Assembly: GCA_949286115.1 (NCBI GenBank)
Contig: CASEBK010000013.1
Coordinates: forward strand, 77,677 to 122,190
Direction: 5' to 3'
Length of the DNA stretch: 44,514 bases
Source: an uncultured Veillonellaceae bacterium
GTDB lineage: Bacteria > Bacillota > Negativicutes > Veillonellales > Dialisteraceae
In this document: in pieces, positions 17,684-25,191 of the stretch
Numbering within the stretch: position 1 is the first letter of the stretch
Layout: every line of letters starts with the position of its first letter
Notes under the pieces: model-generated
The model's input: only the letters and a program-made list of their open reading frames with translations
What the model was told of the DNA's origin: nothing
Databases searched by the model: none
Made by a program: the position numbers and the translations under genes

Positions 17684-17837
17684 AAGAATCCCTCCTTATA
17701 TAAAATGCTGTCACAACTTTACTACTGCAAAGGAGCAGATTCAATAAATTAAACAATCAAAAAAATTATATTTCCATACATTTTACATATATCTCTTATT
17801 ATGTCTTGTTTTATTCATCAGATGCTGCATCCCAACA
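17684..17837 (-). promoter_or_regulatory. AT-rich upstream region of the second M20 module
   Basis: These 154 bp are strikingly AT-rich for this genome. A possible promoter is TTGAAT, 17 bp, TAAAGT on the minus strand, about 40-70 bp before the ATG. Its strength is uncertain. No gene is seen. Confidence 0.4.
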
Positions 17838-17888
17838 AACATGCACAAAAAAACTGCGCGCCCACAGAGGGTACGCAGTTTACTGTTT
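17838..17888 (-). repeat. Direct repeat copy B containing the murB terminator
   Basis: The partner of 15302-15351. It acts as the rho-independent terminator of murB on the minus strand. The two copies bracket a 2.5-kb segment carrying exactly the M20-yjiH-yjiG operon. Confidence 0.9.
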
Positions 17889-17896
17889 ATTTCTTA

Positions 17897-18823
17897 TTAA
17901 CGTTCCTGATGGACGCCGTCGCCGATGATGCGCACGTCGAGCGGGATGTGGACGTCAAATTTGTCCATCACCCGGCGCTGCACTTCGTGGAGCACGTCCA
18001 GCACGTCCTGGCAGGTGGCGTGGCCGTTGTTCACGACGAAGTCAGGGTGCTTCGTGGAGACCTGGGCGTCGCCTACGGAGTAGCCAACGAGGCCGCACGC
18101 CTTGATCATCGGGCCCACGTGGTATCCCGGCGGGCGGAGGTACATCGTGCCGGCGCTTCTTTTGTCGAGAGGCTGCTTCGTCCGACGGGAGAGCTGGTGA
18201 TCGTCCATGGCGTGCTTGATCTCGTTCGCATTGCCATGAGAGAGATGGATGCGCACGCCGAGGATGACGTCTCCATTGTGCATGAAGATGCTGTCGCTCT
18301 CGCCGTAGTGGAGGTCATCCCAGCCGTAGGTCTTTTCCCGGCCGCCGTCGCGGGTCACCACGCGAACGCTCTCCACGACGTTCTTCATCTGGCTACCGTA
18401 GCCGTTCGCGTTCATGAAGGCCGCGCCGCAGATCGTCCCGGGCAGGCCCACCGCCCATTCCATACCGGTGAGCTGGTTCTGCCAGGCCAGGCGGGACACC
18501 GCGCCCGTGGCCGTGCCGCCGGAAGCGATGATCCAGTCGCCCTCGCAGGCAAGATAGGGCTTCATGCGCTGCGTGCAGATGGTGATGCCCCGGATGCCCT
18601 TGTCGCTCACGAGGCAGTTCGTGCCGCCGCCGATGATGGTGACCGGCACGCCCCCTTCGTAGGCGCGGCGGAGCACCTTCTTCAGCATCTCTTCCGTGCC
18701 GGGCGCGACGAATACGTCCGCCGGGCCGCCGATGCCGTACGTGGTGTGACGGCTCATGGGCTCATCCACGCGGAATTCTTTCTCCGTGAGGATACCGTCA
18801 AAAAACGAAGTCCAGTCTGTCAT
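17897..18823 (-). CDS. murB: UDP-N-acetylenolpyruvoylglucosamine reductase MurB
   Basis: NADPH/FAD-dependent reduction of UDP-GlcNAc-enolpyruvate to UDP-MurNAc in peptidoglycan synthesis. The 308-residue type II enzyme has HTTYGIGGPADVFVAP (FAD-binding, about 25-40), GGGTNCLVSDKGI (about 60-72), and GLPGTICGAAFMNANGYG (about 128-145). The C-terminal third contains VGDAQVSTKHPDFVVN. At the place where the family normally has Gly-Ser (the proton-donor Ser, in GS-V/F-F), this protein reads SAGTMYLRPPG, so the Ser is Thr. The start overlaps ylbF by 4 bp. Confidence 0.93.
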   Translation of the reverse strand: MTDWTSFFDGILTEKEFRVDEPMSRHTTYGIGGPADVFVAPGTEEMLKKVLRRAYEGGVPVTIIGGGTNCLVSDKGIRGITICTQRMKPYLACEGDWIIASGGTATGAVSRLAWQNQLTGMEWAVGLPGTICGAAFMNANGYGSQMKNVVESVRVVTRDGGREKTYGWDDLHYGESDSIFMHNGDVILGVRIHLSHGNANEIKHAMDDHQLSRRTKQPLDKRSAGTMYLRPPGYHVGPMIKACGLVGYSVGDAQVSTKHPDFVVNNGHATCQDVLDVLHEVQRRVMDKFDVHIPLDVRIIGDGVHQER

Positions 18824-19176
18824 TTCTTATCCAACTCCAATACGTCCATACCCTGCATCATGGCATCGCTCACGATCTTCTGAAGATCGGCCGCCACCTG
18901 CTGCCAGCGGATGAATGCCTGCAGATATTCCTGCGCGTCGCCGTTGTTGCTGACCATCACGGCCAGCTCCTGGAGATGCTCGTAGGTCTTGTCGTCCTGC
19001 TTCTGCCCGGCGAGCTTCGCATAGTCCGACTGCATCTGGGCCATCAGGTACTCTTTGACCAGTTTCCGGGCGTCCTCATTGCCGCGGATCTTCTCCCCCG
19101 CCGCAACGAGACGCTTCATCTCATCGCTTTCCCGGATGCCGGAAGCAAGTTCGTACGCCTTATCATATATATTCAT
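18820..19176 (-). CDS. YlbF/YmcA family protein
   Basis: A 118-residue helical protein of the YlbF family (DUF964): MNIYDKAYELASGIRESDEMKRL, then LVKEYLMAQMQSDYAKLAGQ and a helical C-terminal half. In Bacillus, family members (YlbF, YmcA, YaaT) form a complex that affects RNase Y and development. Here it sits between trmL (14-bp overlap) and murB (4-bp overlap) in one operon. The role in Negativicutes is not known. Confidence 0.85.
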   Translation of the reverse strand: MNIYDKAYELASGIRESDEMKRLVAAGEKIRGNEDARKLVKEYLMAQMQSDYAKLAGQKQDDKTYEHLQELAVMVSNNGDAQEYLQAFIRWQQVAADLQKIVSDAMMQGMDVLELDKK

Positions 19177-19672
19177 GGCTTTCCGTTCCTCCTCTAAATA
19201 AACGTCCGCTCTTCTGCAGCAGATGAGGAAATCCCTGCTGCCGCAGCGCTTCCATCGCCACGATGGCGACGGCGTTCGACAGATTGAGCGACCGCGCCTC
19301 CTCGATCATAGGGATGCGGATGCAGTCCTCCTCATGGGCGAGGAGCAGCTCCTCCGGCAGCCCCTTCGTCTCCTTTCCGAAGACGAGGACGTCCCCCGCC
19401 GTGAAGGCCACGTCGCTGTAGGCGCGCACCGCCTTCGTCGTGTTGTAGTAGAAATGATGCCCCGCGAGCATCCGCGTGACCTCTTCAAAATTTTCGTGGA
19501 CGTGCACGTCGAGGAGGTCCCAATAGTCGAGCCCCGCCCGCTTCAGATGCCTGTCGTCCAGAGAGAAGCCCAGCGGCTTCACCAGATGGAGCGTCAGATG
19601 CTCCGCCGCACAGAGGCGGGAAATATTTCCCGTATTTCCGGGGATCTCCGGTTCTACCAGTACGATATGCAT
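19163..19672 (-). CDS. trmL: tRNA (cytidine(34)-2'-O)-methyltransferase TrmL
   Basis: A SPOUT-class methyltransferase acting on the wobble base of tRNA-Leu in characterised homologues. The 169-residue protein shows the family motifs MHIVLVEPEIPGNTGNISRLCAA (1-23), LKRAGLDYWDLL (53-64), LVFGKETKGLPEELL (96-110) and NLSNAVAIVAMEALRQQGF, which builds the trefoil-knot SAM site. I start at ATG 19672 and not the longer in-frame start, because MHIVLVEP is the normal N terminus. It is the first gene of trmL-ylbF-murB. Confidence 0.92.
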   Translation of the reverse strand: MHIVLVEPEIPGNTGNISRLCAAEHLTLHLVKPLGFSLDDRHLKRAGLDYWDLLDVHVHENFEEVTRMLAGHHFYYNTTKAVRAYSDVAFTAGDVLVFGKETKGLPEELLLAHEEDCIRIPMIEEARSLNLSNAVAIVAMEALRQQGFPHLLQKSGRLFRGGTESHEYI

Positions 19673-19750
19673 GGTTGCGCCTTTCCCAATCACAGTTTTG
19701 ACCACATGACATTATAGCATACCCCGCGGGGAAACTGTACCCTCCCCGCG

Positions 19751-19774
19751 GAAAAGGGCGTCCGAAGACGCCCC
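19751..19774 (-). terminator. Terminator of the small exported protein gene
   Basis: A GGGCGTC-TTCG-GACGCCC hairpin (19756-19773) is followed on the minus strand by U4. Confidence 0.85.
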
Positions 19775-19776
19775 GC

Positions 19777-20166
19777 TCAGAAATAACTGCCGTACCGTTC
19801 CTTATACCGATCCTCCATCTCCTGCTCCTCGTAGGCTTTGAAAGTGAACGCCTTCTGCCCCAGATAGGAGATCTTGTAGATGATATCCGTATCGAGTCCG
19901 TTCACCGGGATGCGGTATGTGTTCGGATAGCCCCGCACGTCCTGCTCGACGGGCGCGCCGGTCATCTCCACGCCGTCGCTGAACGTGAAGATGGGGTGCG
20001 CCGCGTCCCAGTGGAAGGGGTCGGTCTCCTCCTTCGTGAGCGGGTCCTCCATGACCACCTCCACGGTGAGATAATTCACCGCGATGACCGATTCGATCTG
20101 ATTGGCCGACGCCGCGCCGCCCAGAAAGAGCGCCGCTGCCGCCGCCAGAGCCGCCGTCTTCTTCAT
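19777..20166 (-). CDS. Small exported protein of unknown function
   Basis: A 129-residue protein. A clear signal peptide (MKKTAALAAAAALFLGGAASA, likely cut after residue 21) leads into a mature region of about 108 residues. That region is acidic and beta-rich in the middle (VIAVNYLTVEVVMED, YRIPVNGLDTDIIYKISYLGQKAFTF). It ends in a charged tail rich in Glu, Arg and Tyr. I recognise no family. The start is fixed by the signal peptide and the AAAGGAGG ribosome binding site. A longer frame upstream runs through the rplS terminator and is rejected. It is a single gene between trmL and rplS with its own terminator. Confidence 0.8.
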   Translation of the reverse strand: MKKTAALAAAAALFLGGAASANQIESVIAVNYLTVEVVMEDPLTKEETDPFHWDAAHPIFTFSDGVEMTGAPVEQDVRGYPNTYRIPVNGLDTDIIYKISYLGQKAFTFKAYEEQEMEDRYKERYGSYF

Positions 20167-20225
20167 GTCCTGCCTCCTTTGGTTCCCCTTACTATACGGG
20201 CACGCGCCGCCCCTGTCAAGGCAAA

Positions 20226-20250
20226 CAAAAAAGGCCCCGTCGGGGACCCC
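20226..20250 (-). terminator. Terminator of rplS
   Basis: A GG(U)CCCC/GGGGCC hairpin with a short loop is followed on the minus strand by U6. Confidence 0.8.
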
Positions 20251-20257
20251 TTTCGTT

Positions 20258-20599
20258 TTATTTTCTTTCTTTGATGCGTGCCGCTTTGCCGGACAGGCCG
20301 CGCAGATAGAAGAGCTTTGCACGGCGTACGATACCGCGGCGCTTCACTTCGATCTTTGCCAGACGCGGAGAGTGGACGAAGAACGTTCTTTCAACGCCGA
20401 CGCCGTAGGAAATGCGGCGAACGGTGAAGGTCTCGCGAAGGCCAGCATGTTTTCTCGCGATGACAACGCCTTCAAATACCTGGATTCTTTCGTTCTTGCC
20501 TTCGACGACCTTCGTATGGACGCGCACGGTGTCGCCGGGACGGAATTCAGGAATGTCGTCTCTCAGCTGTTCTCTTTCGAGCGTTTCGATAATATTCAC
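20258..20599 (-). CDS. rplS: 50S ribosomal protein L19
   Basis: A 113-residue L19 at the 30S-50S interface. The normal N terminus (M)[27 protein letters not shown] begins at a GTG (20599) with AAGGAGGAA upstream; the longer frame upstream adds non-family sequence. The conserved [28 protein letters not shown] follows. It is transcribed alone here, not with rimM-trmD. Confidence 0.96.
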   Translation of the reverse strand: MNIIETLEREQLRDDIPEFRPGDTVRVHTKVVEGKNERIQVFEGVVIARKHAGLRETFTVRRISYGVGVERTFFVHSPRLAKIEVKRRGIVRRAKLFYLRGLSGKAARIKERK

Positions 20600-20673
20600 G
20601 ATCTTTTCCTCCTTACACACAGGACATTCATGCCGATCGTCTTTGGCAGTGGACTGTCCAGACATACGCAAGT

Positions 20674-20702
20674 ATTTTATCATTTTTCCGGCCCGCGCGC
20701 AA
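20674..20702 (-). promoter_or_regulatory. rplS promoter
   Basis: TTGCGC (20702-20697), 17 bp, TAAAAT (20679-20674). The predicted leader is about 65 nt. Confidence 0.7.
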
Positions 20703-21026
20703 GGAAAAATCCTGTGGCGGCCGCGGCCAATCTATATTTTGCGGACCCCCACAGATAGAGCCGCACCTTACATGAAGGAAACTCTCGAGATGAAGGCTCA
20801 CGTTTCAAGAAAATACGATCGAAGCTGTCAGGGCGTGCCCCCATCATGATGTGGGTGTCATCGGAGCTGTCGATGCAGAGCGCATGCCCGGTGAGAGCGA
20901 GGCTGAAGCTGTCGGTGCATGGTTCCTGTGGAAAGAAAGCCTCCGTTTCGTCCGTACCGCGATGCCTTCCCGCCCTGCATGGGGACTCTTCATCCCCATG
21001 CCCATTTTTATTTCAAAAATGGCATA
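20703..21026. other. Unexplained 320-bp intergenic segment with 42-bp spaced repeats
   Basis: No convincing gene. The word GAAGCTGTC (one copy GGAGCTGTC) occurs on the plus strand at 20821, 20863 and 20905, exactly 42 bp apart, i.e. 14 codons. One plus-strand frame stays open for about 75 codons from 20794 to the TAG before 21030, and one minus-strand frame is open for about 80 codons. Neither has a start with a ribosome binding site. It could be a decayed gene, a repeat element or an RNA. Confidence 0.4.
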
Positions 21027-21064
21027 GAAAAAGACGCCCTGCACTGAGCAGAGCGTCTCTTTTA
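21027..21064. terminator. Terminator downstream of glyS
   Basis: An AGACGCcCTGC/GCAGaGCGTCT hairpin (21032-21058) has A5 on one side and T4 on the other. It ends glyS on the minus strand. Confidence 0.85.
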
Positions 21065-21075
21065 TATGTGCGGTG

Positions 21076-23127
21076 TCACACGAGCTTGCTGAAGTCGCCC
21101 CAGTAATTGAAGAGGTCGAGCACTTTCTTCAGCAAGGAGATGCGGTTCGCCTGTACCGCGGGGTCGTCTACCATGACCATGACTTTGTCGAGGTAGGCGT
21201 TGATGGGCGCGGTGAGAGTCCGAAGGGACGGGAGGGCGGCGGCGTAGTCGTAGGCTTCGTAGGCTTTCATCGCCCCGAGGCCCGCCTGGACGAGAGCGGT
21301 CCAGAGCTCTTTTTCTGCGTCTTCGGTGAAGAGCTGCGGCAGGACGGACACGGCGGTCTTGCCTTTCGTGATGTTCGCCAGACGGGTCACGGCCTGACGG
21401 AGGTCGGTCTCGTCTTTCACGGCGGCGTCTTTCATGCTCTTCGCGCGGAGGAAGAGGGCGTACACGTCGTCCACGGGGCCGGAGAGGACCGCGTCGATGA
21501 TGTCGTAGTCCACGCCCTGGTCGAGAAGGATGGCGCGGATGCGCTGGCGGAAGAATTCTTCGATCTGTCCGGCGCAGGCGGTCTTCGCTTCATCCGTGCC
21601 CGGGAGGAGCGCAAGAGCTTTCGCGATGCCCCGGCGCACGTCCCAGTGGATCTTGCCGTCCACGAGGATGTTCACCGCGCCGATGGTCTGGCGGCGCAGA
21701 GCGAAGGGGTCCTGCGAGCCCGTGGGGATGAGTCCGCGAAGGAAGGTCGCCGCGAGGTTGTCCAGCTTGTCTGCAAGGGACAGCGCCCGGCCGATGGCTT
21801 CGCGCGGGAGCACGTCGCCGGCGAAGCGCGGCATGTACTGCTCGAAGATGGCCTGCGCGACGCAGGGCTTCTCGCCGTCCAGGAGGGCGTATTCTTTGCC
21901 CATCTCGCCCTGGAGCTCGGTGAACTCGGTGACCATGCCGGTGGCGAGGTCGGATTTGGAAAGGAAAGCCGCGCGGTCGGCGTCCGCCGTTTCTTCATCG
22001 GTGAAGCCCCAGTCTGCGCCGATAGCGGCGGTGAGGGTCTGGAGGCGGCCCGCCTTGTCGTAGAGGGTGCCCATGTTTTCCTGATAGGTGATGCGCTTGA
22101 GGTCTTCCCGATGCCCTTCGAGGGATTTCTTCCGGTCGTTGTCAAAGAAGAATTTCGCGTCGTCCAGCCGGGCCCGGAGCACGCGCTCGTTGCCGATCTG
22201 CACGTTTTCGAGGGCTTTCGTGCCGCCGTTTCTGACGGTGAGGAAGTACGGCAGGAGGCTGCCGTCTTTCCCATGGACGGGGTAGTAGCGCTGGTGGTCC
22301 CGCATGGGGGTGACGATGGCCGGAGCGGGGAGCTTCAGGAACTCTTCGTCGATGCGGCCGTAGAGGGGCGTGGGGTATTCTACGATGTAGTTGATCTCTT
22401 CGAGGAGGCCCGGGTTCGGCCAGATCTCGCCGCCGAGCTCTGCGGCCTTTTCGAGGAGCCCTTTGCGAATGAGCTCGCGCCGCTCGTCCTGATCGACGAT
22501 GACATACGCCCGGCGCATCGCTTCCTTATAGTCTGCGGGCGAGGCGATCTCCACATCTTCTTTGCAGAGGACGCGGTGGCCGCGGCTCTTCCGTCCGCTC
22601 TGTACATGAGCGATCTCCATGGGCACCACGTCTTCGCCGCAGAGGGCGACGATCCACCGGATGGGGCGGATGAAGCGCACTTCTTCGCTCCCCCAGTGCA
22701 TGCTCCGCGTGAAGGAGAGGCCCAGGATGATGTCCGTGAAGACCTGGGGCAGCACATCCGCCACGGGCTTGCCTTCATTCACGGTCTCCGCCCACACGTA
22801 GTTTCCTTCCTTCACGAGGGAAGCCGGGTCCACATGAGCGCCGCGGGCGAATCCCTGCGCCGCGCGGGTGGGATTGCCGTCCGCGTCGTACGCTGCCTGG
22901 ATGGAGGGGCCGCGCTTCTTCACCGCTTCGTCTGCCTGCCGGTCTGCCGCGGCGGAGACGATCACCGCAAGGCGACGGGGCGTCCCATAGACGGTGACTT
23001 TTTCAAAGGAAAGGCGCGCTTCGGCAAGCTTTCCTTCCGCCAGCTCCTTCAGCTGGGCCACCGTGCCGGGCATGATGTTCGCCGGCATTTCTTCCGTTCC
23101 GATCTCGAGGAGAAGATCTTTCGTCAT
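21076..23127 (-). CDS. glyS: Glycine--tRNA ligase beta subunit
   Basis: A 683-residue beta subunit of the heterotetrameric glycyl-tRNA synthetase. The N terminus [20 protein letters not shown] is diagnostic, followed by [24 protein letters not shown], an HD-like core (DKAGRL ... [14 protein letters not shown]) and a C-terminal DALR-type anticodon-binding region. I start at ATG 23127, overlapping glyQ by 4 bp (ATGA), with AAAGGAAG upstream. The longer frame upstream is a shadow of glyQ. Confidence 0.97.
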   Translation of the reverse strand: MTKDLLLEIGTEEMPANIMPGTVAQLKELAEGKLAEARLSFEKVTVYGTPRRLAVIVSAAADRQADEAVKKRGPSIQAAYDADGNPTRAAQGFARGAHVDPASLVKEGNYVWAETVNEGKPVADVLPQVFTDIILGLSFTRSMHWGSEEVRFIRPIRWIVALCGEDVVPMEIAHVQSGRKSRGHRVLCKEDVEIASPADYKEAMRRAYVIVDQDERRELIRKGLLEKAAELGGEIWPNPGLLEEINYIVEYPTPLYGRIDEEFLKLPAPAIVTPMRDHQRYYPVHGKDGSLLPYFLTVRNGGTKALENVQIGNERVLRARLDDAKFFFDNDRKKSLEGHREDLKRITYQENMGTLYDKAGRLQTLTAAIGADWGFTDEETADADRAAFLSKSDLATGMVTEFTELQGEMGKEYALLDGEKPCVAQAIFEQYMPRFAGDVLPREAIGRALSLADKLDNLAATFLRGLIPTGSQDPFALRRQTIGAVNILVDGKIHWDVRRGIAKALALLPGTDEAKTACAGQIEEFFRQRIRAILLDQGVDYDIIDAVLSGPVDDVYALFLRAKSMKDAAVKDETDLRQAVTRLANITKGKTAVSVLPQLFTEDAEKELWTALVQAGLGAMKAYEAYDYAAALPSLRTLTAPINAYLDKVMVMVDDPAVQANRISLLKKVLDLFNYWGDFSKLV

Positions 23128-24005
23128 TTCGCAGCACTTCCTTTCAGCATGGGGAATCCCAGTTCTTTTCGTTTTTTGAGGTACGCCTTCGCGCACATCC
23201 GCGCCAGATTGCGCACGCGGCCGATGTACTCGGTGCGTTCCGAGAGAGAGATCGCCCCCGCCGCGTCGAGCAGGTTGAACGTGTGGGAGCATTTCAATAC
23301 GTAGTCGTACGCCGGGAGGACGTATCCCGCCTTGATGACGCGGGACGCTTCCGCTTCGTACATGTCGAAGAGCTTGAAGAGCATGTCATGGTCCGAGAGG
23401 TCGTAGCTGTAGACGGACTGCTCGTATTCGTTCTCATGCCAGATATCGCCATAGGTGACGCCGTCCGTCCAGACAAGGTCGTACACGTTGTCCTTCTCCT
23501 GGATGTACATGGCGATGCGCTCCAGCCCGTAGGTGATCTCCACCGACACGGGATGCTCGTCGATGCCGCCCACCTGCTGAAAATAGGTGAACTGGGTGAT
23601 CTCCATGCCGTCGAGCCACACTTCCCAGCCGATGCCCCAGGCGCCCAGCGTGGGGGACTCCCAGTTGTCCTCCACGAAGCGGATGTCATGCTCCTCCGGA
23701 TCGATGCCGAGCTCTTTGAGGCTCTCCAGGTACGTCTCCTGGATATCGTCCGGGGACGGCTTCATGATGACCTGGAACTGGTGATGCTGGTAGAGACGGT
23801 TCGGGTTATCCCCGTAGCGTCCGTCGTCGGGCCGGCGGGACGGCTCCACATAGGCCACACACCACGGCTCCGGTCCGAGCACGCGGAGGAAGGTCGCCGG
23901 ATTCATCGTGCCCGCGCCTTTTTCCACATCGTAGGCCTGCTGCAGGATACAGCCCCGCTCCGACCAGAATTTCTGGAGCGTCAGAATGATCTGCTGAAAT
24001 GTCAT
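23124..24005 (-). CDS. glyQ: Glycine--tRNA ligase alpha subunit
   Basis: A 293-residue alpha subunit with the class II core: [48 protein letters not shown], then [17 protein letters not shown] and [18 protein letters not shown]. It activates glycine and works with GlyS. It is the first gene of the glyQS operon, directly after a glycine T-box; the AGGAGG ribosome binding site lies just after the terminator hairpin. Confidence 0.97.
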   Translation of the reverse strand: MTFQQIILTLQKFWSERGCILQQAYDVEKGAGTMNPATFLRVLGPEPWCVAYVEPSRRPDDGRYGDNPNRLYQHHQFQVIMKPSPDDIQETYLESLKELGIDPEEHDIRFVEDNWESPTLGAWGIGWEVWLDGMEITQFTYFQQVGGIDEHPVSVEITYGLERIAMYIQEKDNVYDLVWTDGVTYGDIWHENEYEQSVYSYDLSDHDMLFKLFDMYEAEASRVIKAGYVLPAYDYVLKCSHTFNLLDAAGAISLSERTEYIGRVRNLARMCAKAYLKKRKELGFPMLKGSAAK

Positions 24006-24019
24006 GATTGCCTCCTGAA

Positions 24020-24230
24020 AATAAAAAATCCCCCGTAACGACAGTTACAGGGACGAGTTTGACCCGCGGTTCCACCCTCATTGGCACGGAGACCTCCGCG
24101 CCCGCTTCTTTTATGGCCGCCCTACTTGCTTTCAGACGGCAGCTCCGAAACGCCTTCCGCGCCCGCCCGGCTCGCACCCTCCCGGACTCGCTTTCCTGCG
24201 CGTACTCCTTTTCTTCCTCGCCGTGATTTT
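24020..24230 (-). ncRNA. Glycine T-box riboswitch (glyQS leader)
   Basis: The transcript contains the T-box sequence AGGGUGGAACCGCG (bulge UGGA at about 24074-24071, fitting a tRNA with U73). A terminator hairpin, CCCTGTAAC/GTTACGGGG plus U6 (about 24025-24053), follows. Stem I is readable: AGUA (24206-24203) opposite GAA; the distal region has GGGAGGGUGCGAG. The specifier codon is GGC at 24154-24152, directly after GAA, and encodes glycine. An AGUAGG linker follows. Uncharged tRNA-Gly should stabilise the antiterminator and switch glyQS on. Confidence 0.95.
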
Positions 24231-24235
24231 TTCCC

Positions 24236-24264
24236 ATTGTAGCAGGGGCGGCGGGAAATTGCAA
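24236..24264 (-). promoter_or_regulatory. glyQS promoter
   Basis: TTGCAA (24264-24259), 17 bp, TACAAT (24241-24236), with TGC before the -10 (extended -10). It directly precedes the T-box. Confidence 0.85.
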
Positions 24265-24306
24265 GGCGGTCTCCCCCGCCTCCCATGGTCACCAGGAAGT
24301 GCCTTC

Positions 24307-24334
24307 TTGTGCGCCCCGCCGTTCTCCTTATAAT
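24307..24334 (+). promoter_or_regulatory. Promoter of the macrodomain-sirtuin operon
   Basis: TTGTGC (24307-24312), 16 bp, TATAAT (24329-24334). The -10 sits inside a perfect 13-bp palindrome (CCTTAT-A-ATAAGG), a possible operator. Confidence 0.7.
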
Positions 24335-24360
24335 AAGGACCGTAGAAAGGAGCAAGGACG

Positions 24361-25191
24361 ATGACACAGGACGAACGGCTCGCCTTCCTTGTGGAGGCAT
24401 ACAGACAGGAAACGGGACGCGGTGAGGAGATCCCCGTGCCGCTCGCGGCAGAGGGACGGAGGCGGCTCCTGCGGGCGCTCATGAACGTGCGGCCTCCGCG
24501 GCCCCTGACGCCGAAAGTCGCGGCGGTCGAGGCGGCGTATCTCGCGGAGCGGACGCGGGAAAAAGGCGTGGTGCGTCCCGAGGACATCCCCACCATCCGC
24601 ACCGCTTTGGGAAACGGCGGCCCCTTCGCGGACCGGCTCTCCCTCTGGCGGGGCGATATCACCCGCCTTGCGGCAGATGCCGTCGTGAACGCCGCCAACG
24701 AAGAGATGCTGGGCTGCTTCATCCCGCTCCACAGCTGCATCGACAACGCCATCCACTCTGCTGCGGGCACGGCGCTCCGCCTCGAGTGCGCCCGGCAGAT
24801 GGAGGCGCTCCGCCGCTGCCGCGGCCCCTCGTACGTACAGCCCACGGCGGTCCCTCTCATCACCGGCGCCTGCGCCCTCCCCGCCAGGGCCGTCATCCAC
24901 ATAGTCGGTCCCATCGTGAGAGGCGCTCTCACGCCCGCTCATGAAGAGACGCTCGCCGCATGCTACCGGAACGTGCTCTCCCTCTGCAATCGCCGCGGGC
25001 TCCGCACGGTCGCCTTCTGCTGCCTCTCCACCGGCGTGTTCCGCTTCCCCCGCCGCCGCGCCGCTGCCATCGCCGTGCGCACCGTCACGGATTGGCTCGC
25101 CAACCACAGCGGCGCGATGGACCGCGTCATTTTTGATGTATTTACCGAAGAAGATGAGATCTGCTATGAAAAAACGCTTCGCACCTGCTGA
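24361..25191 (+). CDS. Zinc-containing macrodomain protein (protein-ADP-ribose hydrolase)
   Basis: Predicted to remove ADP-ribose placed on a target protein by the adjacent sirtuin. The 276-residue protein has an N-terminal helical extension (1-90) and then the macrodomain: WRGDIT (96-101), VVNAANEEMLG (108-118), and the zinc-macro signature GCFIPLHSCIDNAIHSAAG (118-136). H124 and C126 are likely zinc ligands. The phosphate loop is LSTGVFRFP (222-230). This layout is that of the SauMacro/SpyMacro class encoded with class M sirtuins. GAAAGGAG precedes the ATG. The 3' end overlaps the sirtuin gene by 26 bp. Confidence 0.9.
   Translation: MTQDERLAFLVEAYRQETGRGEEIPVPLAAEGRRRLLRALMNVRPPRPLTPKVAAVEAAYLAERTREKGVVRPEDIPTIRTALGNGGPFADRLSLWRGDITRLAADAVVNAANEEMLGCFIPLHSCIDNAIHSAAGTALRLECARQMEALRRCRGPSYVQPTAVPLITGACALPARAVIHIVGPIVRGALTPAHEETLAACYRNVLSLCNRRGLRTVAFCCLSTGVFRFPRRRAAAIAVRTVTDWLANHSGAMDRVIFDVFTEEDEICYEKTLRTC

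Noticed and set aside
20772..21030. Remnant of a glycerophosphodiester phosphodiesterase gene
   Set aside because: Only a six-residue resemblance (ENTIEA) in one frame, without the HRG motif; too little to support the call.
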